From positions 1 through 5,773 of the forward strand of contig JAHWHB010000077.1 in the NCBI GenBank assembly GCA_019323575.1: 5,773 nucleotides of DNA, read 5' to 3'. This DNA comes from Candidatus Woesearchaeota archaeon. GTDB lineage: Archaea; Nanobdellota; Nanobdellia; Woesearchaeales; ARS49. Within the stretch, counting starts at the first letter, position 1; the number at the start of each line of letters is the position of its first letter. Both the position numbers and the translations under genes were made by a program. Under the pieces are notes generated by a model. It was not told the origin of the DNA. It saw nothing but the letters and a program-made list of their open reading frames with translations, and did no database searches. This document shows, piece after piece, positions 1 through 4,911 of the stretch.

Positions 1-164
1 AACAAAAACATACCAACAGTAAAAAAACCATACTTTTTCCCGCCAGTCATACGATAAACACGCCAGGAAGCAAGAGCGACAAACAAAGCAATCAAAGAGG
101 CAAAAGCCTCAAGAATGGCGTCAACGCCAAAAAACCAAGCCGGACCAAGATGAACAGCAACCAT
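1..164 (-). CDS. Membrane protein, N-terminal fragment (cut by window edge)
   Basis: An open frame starts at ATG 164-162 and runs off the left edge after 54 codons. It contains a hydrophobic stretch at about residues 16-34 (AILEAFASLIALFVALASW), then a positive patch (R35, R38, K43, K44), and a second hydrophobic stretch begins at about residue 46. This looks like the first helix, a short cytoplasmic-type loop and the start of the second helix of a multi-pass membrane protein. The pattern of a Phe-Gly-x-Asp opening and a helix ending in W-R-V-Y-R resembles uncharacterised archaeal membrane proteins I have seen, but I cannot name a family or function. Upstream in frame there is a stop and no other ATG. 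A weak TATA-like element 29 nt upstream would make the start leaderless. It is separated by 48 nt from the cysteine-cluster gene upstream. Confidence 0.65.
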   Translation of the reverse strand, partial: MVAVHLGPAWFFGVDAILEAFASLIALFVALASWRVYRMTGGKKYGFFTVGMFL

Positions 165-186
165 GCAAATAACACAAGAATAACGG

Positions 187-193
187 TTTTTAA
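187..193 (-). promoter_or_regulatory. Weak box A (TATA-like) for the left-edge membrane protein gene
   Basis: The minus strand reads TTAAAAA, preceded by the purine-rich CAAAG (BRE-like). Its first T lies 29 nt before the ATG at 164, the same distance as in the better promoters of this window. The match to TTTATA is poor, so this is tentative. Confidence 0.35.
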
Positions 194-212
194 GCTTTGT
201 GAATTAAAAATT

Positions 213-464
213 CTACTTAAACCTGTAACCACAAGACTTCTCAGTCAACAAATCACCCTTAGTCCTCGGGTATTTCCTGCAATTCAAAGGACGAACAGGA
301 TAAATCAAACAAAAAGATTTTTTTCCTTTAAACCTCAGAAAAGGACACCTGTTAGGAAGCATACAGCAAGCACCACAAGAAACACACTTACCAGACCTAT
401 CCTTACTAACAGGAAGAAAACAAGTCAGAGTACGCTTAAACTTAGCAAGCCAGTTGTTAGCCAT
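213..464 (-). CDS. YkgJ-type (UPF0153) cysteine-cluster protein
   Basis: A small 83-residue protein carrying the hallmark cysteines of the YkgJ/UPF0153 family: C-x2-C-x2-C-C at residues 27, 30, 33 and 34, a further C40 before a Pro, then C52-x2-Y-x2-R-P-x2-C-R-x-Y-P with C62, and a last C78. Family members are predicted to bind a metal or Fe-S cluster with these residues; the cellular role is unknown for most. There is no signal peptide or membrane helix, so it is probably cytoplasmic. The frame opens further upstream with TTG at 470, but I prefer ATG 464 because a TATA box lies about 31 nt before it, which places the transcript start at or next to this ATG (leaderless). It is a near-minimal version of the family, with little beyond the cluster region. 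An extra C15 near the N-terminus is not part of the usual pattern. Confidence 0.85.
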   Translation of the reverse strand: MANNWLAKFKRTLTCFLPVSKDRSGKCVSCGACCMLPNRCPFLRFKGKKSFCLIYPVRPLNCRKYPRTKGDLLTEKSCGYRFK

Positions 465-471
465 AAACAAG

Positions 472-478
472 AAAAAAA
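472..478 (-). terminator. T7 tract after the 647-residue gene
   Basis: Seven T in a row on the minus strand, 23 nt past the stop codon at 501 and upstream of the next ATG. Archaeal RNA polymerase stops at oligo-T runs without needing a hairpin, so this may end the upstream transcript. It lies between the box A and start codon of the next gene. Confidence 0.45.
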
Positions 479-487
479 TACAAGCGG

Positions 488-496
488 TTTATAAAA
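488..496 (-). promoter_or_regulatory. Box A (TATA) of the cysteine-cluster gene
   Basis: The minus strand reads TTTTATAAA directly downstream of the stop codon of the preceding gene. The first T of TTTATA is 31 nt before ATG 464, so transcription should begin at the start codon. This spacing decides the start in favour of 464 over TTG 470. No Shine-Dalgarno-like sequence lies before the ATG. Confidence 0.65.
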
Positions 497-500
497 GTGA

Positions 501-2444
501 TTAAACATCAGGATTATATTCAACGCCGGGAACAATTTTAGCTTCATCAAACTCCAAATTCCTGCCCACAAGAACAACCGGCTTCTTATAATTCCCTTTA
601 TACTGATTCACAGGAACCAAGGTTTTAGCCAAACAGACAGACATCTCATGCATCTGAGCATCACTTAACCTATTGGTTGTCTTAAACGCCTCTTCCCTAA
701 AATCATCATAAGCCTGGTAATCAACCACAAAAATATCTTCCCCGTGCTTTGGCATCACTCTAAGCAACTTATCCCCACGTTCAAAATCCCAATGACCAGG
801 AATCTCATAATCCTCAAAAGAAGCATTTGGTTTAGGCTCACCAATACCACACCAGATAAATCCCCAATACGCCTCCTTAGGAAAATCTCCAATTACACCA
901 AGACCGGCAAGCCTCCAACGAGGAGCAACTGAAAACCTCTCATGAAAATAGGCATTACCAGGGTCCCCTCCAGTAAGCTCAATTTTACTTGCGTTTTGAG
1001 CACTAGTCCAAGCATACAAAGCACCCAACGGATAAGGAACAGGCTCAGGCAAAGTTGTAGCCTGCTCATAAACAGGCGCAGCAGTAATCTTATTCAAAAC
1101 ATTATCCCTCAACCAGCCAACCATTTTCTCGCTTGTATCATTCCATCTCAATTTTAATGGCTTCCCAAGTCTTCCTATGAAAGAAAAATACTTCTTTTTA
1201 TCACGAACAAGGTCGCTGAAACGGAAAGAATGAAAAATCTCAGCGCCCAGCCGACCAATACAAACAATACCTCTCCTCCTTAATGCATTCAAAATCTCAG
1301 GGTCCTTTGATTTCTCAAAACTTCTTTTTGTAGGATACAAATCATCACATCTTGAATCCCCATTTCTTCCCACTCCGAAAACATCCACCCCTGAATTCGA
1401 GTATTCCAATCCACGTGTTTTAACAAAAATACCAGAGTCATCATCATAAAGACTGACCTTCAAATCAAGAGGTTTAATCTCAATATCACTAGGCCATGCA
1501 ACATCATTCAATAAGCCAAGGTAAGCCCTGCCAGTTAATCTACGGTTGTGTATCCTAAAATTCTCACCCTGAACATCAGAAACATAACTAAAAACTCCAT
1601 TTCCAGTCTGTCTAAGCTTCAATTTTATTTTTCCCAAACCCTCAACCTCAACTACTTCTTCGACAGTATCATCTCTGTACCTGTACGCATCAAGCCTTCT
1701 CGGAAGCCTCTTAGCCAATTCAGCACAAATAGCATCACAAATCCTATCAAGACTGCCATAACTCCTTGAACATCCTGACTTGATACACCCAAGAACCTCT
1801 TCATTAATCACAACGTGTTTGGGATAATCAGGAGAGAAAATATCCTGAACCTGGTCCAAAGTAACAACGGGCATTTTGTCGCCTCTTTTCCACCTTTGCC
1901 TGTCCCTTTTATCCTGCTCCCTTGAAAGCAAAATATCAGAAAGAAAAGAATTAACACCAGTCTCCTGTTTTGCTATTCTTCTTCTCTCAGCAACAAGACT
2001 TTCATCACTCGCTTCAGAAAGAAGTTCACGATAATTATGAGGATCAGTTATTTTGCCACTATAAACCATACTAACAAGAGATTCATGAACCTCCAATGCA
2101 TCCGGCCTTTTTTTAGCCTCATCTTTAATCCCATCAAGAAAAGATTCAATAACCTTAATCTGCACTGGAGATCGCTCTCCAGAATACTGCGCTTCTAGAA
2201 CCAACCTTTCACCCTCATCAAGATTATTCAATTCACGAATATCATTAAGAGAAAAATTGCCAGAAACGTGAATCTCTGGATTCAATGCAACAGCCTTATG
2301 AGCATACAAAACCGACTCAGCACCCCTCGAAAGCAAAGCATATTCAAGATATAAATCAGCCAGCTTAACTGAATCACCTAATTGCTCAACCAACTCAATC
2401 TGAGACTTCAATGCTTTCCTCAATTTTTCATTAATATCTCTCAT
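501..2444 (-). CDS. Uncharacterised 647-residue protein with a helical, TPR-like N-terminus
   Basis: I do not recognise this protein. Residues 1-55 are helical and TPR-like (L-Y-L-E-Y-A-L-L around 31-38, then Y47-A48-H49-K50-A51 and L-N-P at 54-56). Residues 90-190 are charged and helical, ending in a very basic run (R180-K190). The middle (about 195-260) has four cysteines at 220, 225, 236 and 240, not in a clear zinc-finger pattern. The rest (about 255-647) looks like mixed alpha/beta globular folding, with many aromatic residues at 470-580, including several Trp. I see no signal peptide, membrane helix, P-loop or catalytic signature. It is likely cytoplasmic. The start at ATG 2444 is supported by a Shine-Dalgarno-like GGGTGAG 8 nt upstream and a strong TATA box 43 nt upstream. 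It appears to be a single-gene transcription unit between a Nudix gene and a cysteine-cluster gene, and neither neighbour suggests a function. Confidence 0.9.
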   Translation of the reverse strand: MRDINEKLRKALKSQIELVEQLGDSVKLADLYLEYALLSRGAESVLYAHKAVALNPEIHVSGNFSLNDIRELNNLDEGERLVLEAQYSGERSPVQIKVIESFLDGIKDEAKKRPDALEVHESLVSMVYSGKITDPHNYRELLSEASDESLVAERRRIAKQETGVNSFLSDILLSREQDKRDRQRWKRGDKMPVVTLDQVQDIFSPDYPKHVVINEEVLGCIKSGCSRSYGSLDRICDAICAELAKRLPRRLDAYRYRDDTVEEVVEVEGLGKIKLKLRQTGNGVFSYVSDVQGENFRIHNRRLTGRAYLGLLNDVAWPSDIEIKPLDLKVSLYDDDSGIFVKTRGLEYSNSGVDVFGVGRNGDSRCDDLYPTKRSFEKSKDPEILNALRRRGIVCIGRLGAEIFHSFRFSDLVRDKKKYFSFIGRLGKPLKLRWNDTSEKMVGWLRDNVLNKITAAPVYEQATTLPEPVPYPLGALYAWTSAQNASKIELTGGDPGNAYFHERFSVAPRWRLAGLGVIGDFPKEAYWGFIWCGIGEPKPNASFEDYEIPGHWDFERGDKLLRVMPKHGEDIFVVDYQAYDDFREEAFKTTNRLSDAQMHEMSVCLAKTLVPVNQYKGNYKKPVVLVGRNLEFDEAKIVPGVEYNPDV

Positions 2445-2452
2445 GCCCTCAA

Positions 2453-2459
2453 CTCACCC
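2453..2459 (-). promoter_or_regulatory. Shine-Dalgarno site of the 647-residue gene
   Basis: GGGTGAG on the minus strand, 8 nt before ATG 2444. It matches the archaeal anti-SD-complementary core GGTGA. It would lie at the very 5' end of a short leader of about 14 nt, and is unlike the neighbouring genes, which have no such site. Confidence 0.55.
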
Positions 2460-2478
2460 ATTTAAAGAACAAAACACG

Positions 2479-2489
2479 CTATATAAACC
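2479..2489 (-). promoter_or_regulatory. Strong box A/BRE promoter of the 647-residue gene
   Basis: The minus strand reads GGTTTATATAG preceded by a purine-rich BRE-like GAAAGG. It is the best TATA box in the window. The expected transcript start is about 2458, giving a leader of roughly 14 nt before ATG 2444. Confidence 0.75.
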
Positions 2490-2518
2490 TTTCTGTTTTT
2501 ATCACTTTATAGTGGCTA

Positions 2519-3064
2519 TTATTTGTTTAGGTGTTCCTTCGCCTTCAGAATAACAACACAGCTAGGACCGTGGGTAATCTCGCCTTCCATGACCATCTTC
2601 AAAGCATCCTCAAACTTAACCTTAACAAGCTTAATAGTCTCAGTAGGATCAGGATTTGCATCTGTAAAACTAAGCTTTCTAGCAAGAAACAAGTAAGAAG
2701 GAGACTTAATCACCGTGGTAAAAGGATTAATCATGCCCAAAGAGGTCCACTCCCCAGCTTTAATGCCAAGCTCCTCCTCAAGCTCACGCTTAGCAGTCTC
2801 AAGAGGCGTCTCACCACCATCAATAGCACCGCTCGCTACTTCAATAATCTCCTCTTCAACAGCATAATGAAACTCCTTAGTCAAATAAACATAACCTTCA
2901 TCATCAAGAGCAAGCACAGAAACACCACCCTTCATCGTAACAACACCAAAAATACCAGGCTTTCCATCAGGCCTAATCACTTGATCCTCCCTAACCTCAA
3001 TCCAAGGATTCTTGTACTTTATAGCAGTCTCCTCAATCGTCCAAGGACCATTCTTTCTTAACAT
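2519..3064 (-). CDS. Nudix hydrolase, ADP-ribose pyrophosphatase-like
   Basis: A 181-residue Nudix hydrolase. The Nudix box is complete at residues 79-101 (G79, E85, then R93-E94-L95-E96-E97-E98-L99-G100-I101), so Mg2+-dependent cleavage of a nucleoside diphosphate linked to another group is expected. The segment before the box (E64-F-H-Y-A-V, then E-I-I-E-V-A-S-G-A) matches the Q-x-R-x-x-V...E-x-P-A-G pattern of ADP-ribose/ADP-sugar pyrophosphatases (NudF/COG0494), so ADP-ribose is the likely substrate class. The Pro-rich motif those enzymes carry after the box is replaced by M-I-N-P-F-T-T around 111-117, so the exact substrate is uncertain. It lies 31 nt downstream of the cupin gene, but that gap holds its own TATA box; the start at ATG 3064 appears leaderless. 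No functional link to the cupin is evident. Confidence 0.93.
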   Translation of the reverse strand: MLRKNGPWTIEETAIKYKNPWIEVREDQVIRPDGKPGIFGVVTMKGGVSVLALDDEGYVYLTKEFHYAVEEEIIEVASGAIDGGETPLETAKRELEEELGIKAGEWTSLGMINPFTTVIKSPSYLFLARKLSFTDANPDPTETIKLVKVKFEDALKMVMEGEITHGPSCVVILKAKEHLNK

Positions 3065-3069
3065 AAATC

Positions 3070-3085
3070 AAACAAAAAGAAAGAA
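3070..3085 (-). terminator. T-rich tract after the cupin gene
   Basis: The minus strand is almost all T here, with T5 at 3074-3078, starting 10 nt past the cupin stop. It probably ends the cupin transcript in archaeal fashion. It sits between the box A and start codon of the Nudix gene, upstream of the expected Nudix transcript start. Confidence 0.4.
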
Positions 3086-3086
3086 G

Positions 3087-3095
3087 TTTATAAAA
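3087..3095 (-). promoter_or_regulatory. Box A (TATA) of the Nudix gene
   Basis: TTTTATAAA on the minus strand begins at the base right after the cupin stop codon. The first T of TTTATA is 30 nt before ATG 3064, which predicts a leaderless mRNA. There is no Shine-Dalgarno-like sequence in the gap. Confidence 0.65.
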
Positions 3096-3437
3096 TTAAT
3101 CCACAATCTTATGCTGCTCAGGAGTCCACTTCGGGGCATTTACCACTGCCAAAAACAACTTCTTGCCCTCAACCCAATAAATCTCGCCTTTTTCAAAAAA
3201 ATAAACATCCCCCTCACTAATCGCAAATTCACCTTTCTCAGAATGCACAACACCAGAGCCAGAAATAACATAATAAATCTCCTCACACTCCAAATTCGCA
3301 ACCCTTTTCTCCTCAGGATAGCGGCCATCAATCAAAGCAGTAGCGTAACTGAACGCTTTACTCGGAAAATCATACTCCCAAACAGTACAATCCTTAGAAT
3401 TCTCAAACCTCTTAGCATCTGACTTTTTGATAAGCAT
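3096..3437 (-). CDS. Single-domain cupin protein lacking canonical metal ligands
   Basis: A 113-residue single-domain cupin (beta-barrel). Cupin motif 1 is visible as G38-R-Y-P...E52-E53-I-Y-Y-V-I-S-G-S-G and motif 2 as G76-D-V-Y-F-F-E-K-G-E-I-Y-W-V. The His pair of motif 1 is absent (residues 45-51 are R-V-A-N-L-E-C) and the motif 2 His is replaced by an aromatic (Y87/W88). Glu52/53, C51 and H65 remain, so it either binds no metal or uses other ligands. From memory, a group of small cupins shares the R-Y-P-E, Cys-x-E and P-E-Q-H-K (106-110) features, so the loss may be typical of the subfamily and not a defect. The ligand is unknown; a sugar, small molecule or binding role is possible. The gene is divergent from the tRNA gene, with a TATA box giving a leaderless start at ATG 3437. 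Confidence 0.88.
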   Translation of the reverse strand: MLIKKSDAKRFENSKDCTVWEYDFPSKAFSYATALIDGRYPEEKRVANLECEEIYYVISGSGVVHSEKGEFAISEGDVYFFEKGEIYWVEGKKLFLAVVNAPKWTPEQHKIVD

Positions 3438-3459
3438 AACATCAGATTTTCAGATTTAG

Positions 3460-3467
3460 TATAAATA
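3460..3467 (-). promoter_or_regulatory. Box A (TATA) of the cupin gene
   Basis: The minus strand reads TATTTATA. The first T of TTTATA is 28 nt before ATG 3437, so the cupin mRNA should begin at or next to the start codon. Two T-rich near-repeats (TTTTCGG, TTTTCGA) lie just upstream at about 3483-3498. Confidence 0.6.
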
Positions 3468-3544
3468 TGTTGTTGAAAAAATTTCGAAAACCGAAAAACG
3501 TTCCAATTACACCAAAACAATTACGATTTTTTAGACGATAAATT

Positions 3545-3551
3545 CTTTAAG
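3545..3551 (+). promoter_or_regulatory. Probable box A for the tRNA gene
   Basis: CTTTAAG on the plus strand, with the first T 30 nt before the first base of the tRNA at 3576. That is the spacing expected if transcription starts at or just before the mature 5' end. It sits within an 11-bp palindrome (TTCTTTAAGAA, 3543-3553). The TATA match is imperfect. Confidence 0.4.
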
Positions 3552-3564
3552 AAGTTTGACATAG

Positions 3565-3572
3565 AAAAAAAA
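3565..3572 (-). terminator. T8 tract beyond the tRNA, possible end of the dnaK-dnaJ transcript
   Basis: Eight T in a row on the minus strand, the first oligo-T run downstream of the dnaJ stop at 3695. A dnaJ transcript ending here would include the full antisense of the tRNA gene, a GC-rich fold followed by U8. Whether it terminates there is inference. Confidence 0.35.
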
Positions 3573-3575
3573 CGT

Positions 3576-3688
3576 GGCGGCGTAGGCTAGCCAGGTAAGC
3601 CGCGAAGTTACGACCTTCGTGTCCGATAAGGACTCCGGGGTTCAAATACTTTTCGGTCAACCGAGGGTTGAAATTCCCCGCGCCGCCG
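3576..3688 (+). tRNA. tRNA with long variable arm (serine-like) and T-loop intron; anticodon reads ACG
   Basis: A complete cloverleaf folds by eye. The 7-bp acceptor GGCGGCG (3576-3582) pairs with CGCCGCC (3681-3687). U8 and A9 follow, then D stem GGCT/AGCC with A14, G15, G18 and G19 in the loop. The anticodon stem CGAAG/CTTCG (3603-3607, 3615-3619) has a 7-nt loop TTACGAC (3608-3614). The long variable arm (3620-3635) has a GTCC/GGAC stem and C48. T stem CGGGG/CCCCG is interrupted by an intron at 3647-3674; removing it leaves the standard T loop TTCAAAT and an 85-nt mature tRNA. The long arm and G73 (3688) point to serine. The anticodon by standard numbering is ACG (3610-3612), an arginine anticodon that no class II tRNA normally has; CGA (serine) lies one base to the right but would lack U33. 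CCA is not encoded. It converges on dnaJ. Isotype is therefore unsettled, though the tRNA call is firm. Confidence 0.88.
3647..3674 (+). other. 28-nt tRNA intron in the T loop (position 59/60) with BHB motif
   Basis: The T stem is followed by a bulge-helix-bulge: a 4-bp helix TTCA (3641-3644)/TGAA (3669-3672), flanked by 3-nt bulges AAT (3645-3647) and ATT (3673-3675), and capped by a longer hairpin (A3648-G3656 with C3661-T3668, loop TCAA). Cutting each bulge between its second and third base, as archaeal splicing endonuclease does, joins TTCAAA to T and restores the exact 7-nt T loop and the CGGGG/CCCCG stem. Introns here are non-canonical (the usual site is 37/38) and known chiefly in archaea whose endonuclease has relaxed specificity. 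Confidence 0.87.
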
Positions 3689-3694
3689 CACCCT

Positions 3695-4756
3695 TCAAAA
3701 CAAGCCCCACTTCTTCTTAGCTTCCTTCTCAAACTCTTTCAACAATTCAGCCTGCTTCTTAGAAACCTTCTTAGGAACTTCAACGCTCACTTTAACAACA
3801 AAATCACCAACACGAGAACTCCTCAAATCAGGCAAGCCTTCGCCCTTCAACCTAACCTCAGAATTATTCTGAGTGCCAGCCTTAAGCTCAACCTTCTTCT
3901 TACCATGCAAAGTCTGAACACTAACCTCGCCGCCAAGACAAGCAGTCGTAAAACTCACAGGAACCTCAGAAACCAAATCATTACTGTCCCTAACAAACCT
4001 TTCATCATCCAAAACATGCACGATAACATACAAATCACCAGGACGAGCACCCTTCTCACCAGCCTCCCCCTCACCAGAAACACGCAACTTCATACCATCA
4101 TGAATGCCAGCAGGCACCTTAACCTTAACAGGCTCCCTAGAAACAACAGCACCCTCACCATCACACTCACCACAAACCTCCTCAGGAGTCTCACCAGAAC
4201 CATTACAAGCATTACAGGTAGAAGTCGTAGCAAAAACACCAAAAGGAGTACGCCTAGCAGACCTTACCATGCCCTGACCCTGACAAGTCGAGCATTGAAC
4301 CAAATTCTTACCGCCCTTGCCATCACACTCCTCACAAACAACAGTCCTCTGCAAGTGAACCTCACGAGTAACACCTTTAGAGACCTCTTCTAAAGAAACA
4401 TCAACCTCGGCAACCAAATCCCTGCCAGGCCTCTTACCCCGTCTAGTCCTAAAACCAAAACCAGAAAACAAATTATCAAAAATCTCATCAAAATTAAAAC
4501 CACCAGCAAAATCACGGAAGTCAAAACCAGCCTGCTGGCCAAAATCAGCAGTACCAAACTGGTCATACTGCTGCCTCTTCTCAGGATCACCAAGAACAGC
4601 AGCAGCCTCATTAACCTCCTTGAACTTATCAGCAGAACCCTCTTCCTTATTCAAATCAGGATGGTATTTTTTAGCCAAACGCTTGTAAGCCTTCTTAATC
4701 TCCTCCTGAGAGGCACCTCTTTCAACGCCTAAAACCTTGTAATAATCCTTGCTCAT
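3695..4756 (-). CDS. dnaJ: DnaJ (Hsp40) co-chaperone
   Basis: A full-length 353-residue type I DnaJ, the J-protein partner that stimulates DnaK ATPase and delivers unfolded clients. The J domain covers about residues 4-66 with H32-P33-D34 intact. A Gly/Phe-rich linker follows (about 67-105, with a D-E-I-F-D-N-L-F motif). The zinc-binding region has all four C-x2-C-x-G-x-G repeats, at C141, C155, C181 and C195. Two beta-sandwich client-binding domains and a C-terminal segment (about 205-353) complete it. Length is slightly below the common 370-380. The start at ATG 4756 is supported by AGGAAG (4763-4768) 6 nt upstream and overlaps the stop of the small gene before it by four bases (ATGA), so translation is probably coupled. 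It is third in the dnaK-small protein-dnaJ order. The stop lies 6 nt from the end of the opposing tRNA gene. Confidence 0.98.
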   Translation of the reverse strand: MSKDYYKVLGVERGASQEEIKKAYKRLAKKYHPDLNKEEGSADKFKEVNEAAAVLGDPEKRQQYDQFGTADFGQQAGFDFRDFAGGFNFDEIFDNLFSGFGFRTRRGKRPGRDLVAEVDVSLEEVSKGVTREVHLQRTVVCEECDGKGGKNLVQCSTCQGQGMVRSARRTPFGVFATTSTCNACNGSGETPEEVCGECDGEGAVVSREPVKVKVPAGIHDGMKLRVSGEGEAGEKGARPGDLYVIVHVLDDERFVRDSNDLVSEVPVSFTTACLGGEVSVQTLHGKKKVELKAGTQNNSEVRLKGEGLPDLRSSRVGDFVVKVSVEVPKKVSKKQAELLKEFEKEAKKKWGLF

Positions 4757-4911
4757 TCAAATCTTCCTTTCACCTTAAACTTATCACTATCAACAACATG
4801 CTCAATCTCAGACTTAATCAATTTGCTAAAAGCATACTGGCCAAGCATCCTGAACGCCACATAAAGCCCTAAAAGTCCAAGCAAAACATAACCAATTATC
4901 TTATACTCCAT
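4753..4911 (-). CDS. 52-residue single-span membrane protein between dnaK and dnaJ
   Basis: A small gene running ATG 4911 to TGA 4753. The protein is M-E-Y-K followed by a Gly/Leu-rich hydrophobic segment at residues 5-20 (IIGYVLLGLLGLYVAF), extending as an amphipathic stretch to about 29, then a charged tail of about 23 residues (K30 to E52). A single membrane anchor with the tail in the cytoplasm is the likely form; I know no family match. Evidence that it is real: the ATG overlaps the dnaK stop as TAATG, the TGA overlaps the dnaJ start as ATGA, the frame fills the gap exactly, and a Shine-Dalgarno-like GGAG (4920-4923) sits 8 nt before the ATG inside the dnaK end. An accidental frame fitting both junctions is unlikely. 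The context suggests an accessory to the DnaK/DnaJ system, perhaps at the membrane, but no function can be shown. Confidence 0.8.
   Translation of the reverse strand: MEYKIIGYVLLGLLGLYVAFRMLGQYAFSKLIKSEIEHVVDSDKFKVKGRFE

Noticed and set aside
465..470. TTG at 470 as start of the cysteine-cluster gene
   Set aside because: It adds only two residues, and the TATA box spacing favours ATG 464.
150..494. A 114-codon plus-strand frame opposite the cysteine-cluster gene
   Set aside because: The minus strand has the full YkgJ-type cysteine pattern and a well-placed promoter. The plus-strand product is Thr/Lys/Arg-rich with no recognisable features.
2502..2517. Small inverted repeat CACT-ATAA-AGTG after the Nudix stop as a hairpin terminator
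   Set aside because: The stem is only 4 bp, AT-rich in the loop, and is followed on the minus strand by A-rich, not T-rich, sequence.
2531..3061. A 176-codon plus-strand frame opposite the Nudix gene
   Set aside because: It mirrors the Nudix gene almost exactly, and its basic, Asn/Leu-rich translation has no domain features. The Nudix box on the other strand is decisive.
3661..3680. An alternative T arm GAGGG/TCCCC without an intron
   Set aside because: It needs an A-C mismatch and a loop TTGAAAT with G at position 56, while the intron model gives a perfect stem and the standard TTCAAAT loop.
3576..3688. Reading the tRNA as selenocysteine tRNA because the acceptor could extend by two pairs
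   Set aside because: U8 and A9 are present, the D stem has 4 bp, the T stem 5 bp and the anticodon is not UCA.
3668..4393. A 241-codon open frame on the plus strand opposite dnaJ
   Set aside because: It is antisense to a clear, full-length DnaJ, its predicted protein is low-complexity (rich in Asn, Thr, Leu) and it begins inside the tRNA. It reflects the codon bias of the opposite strand.
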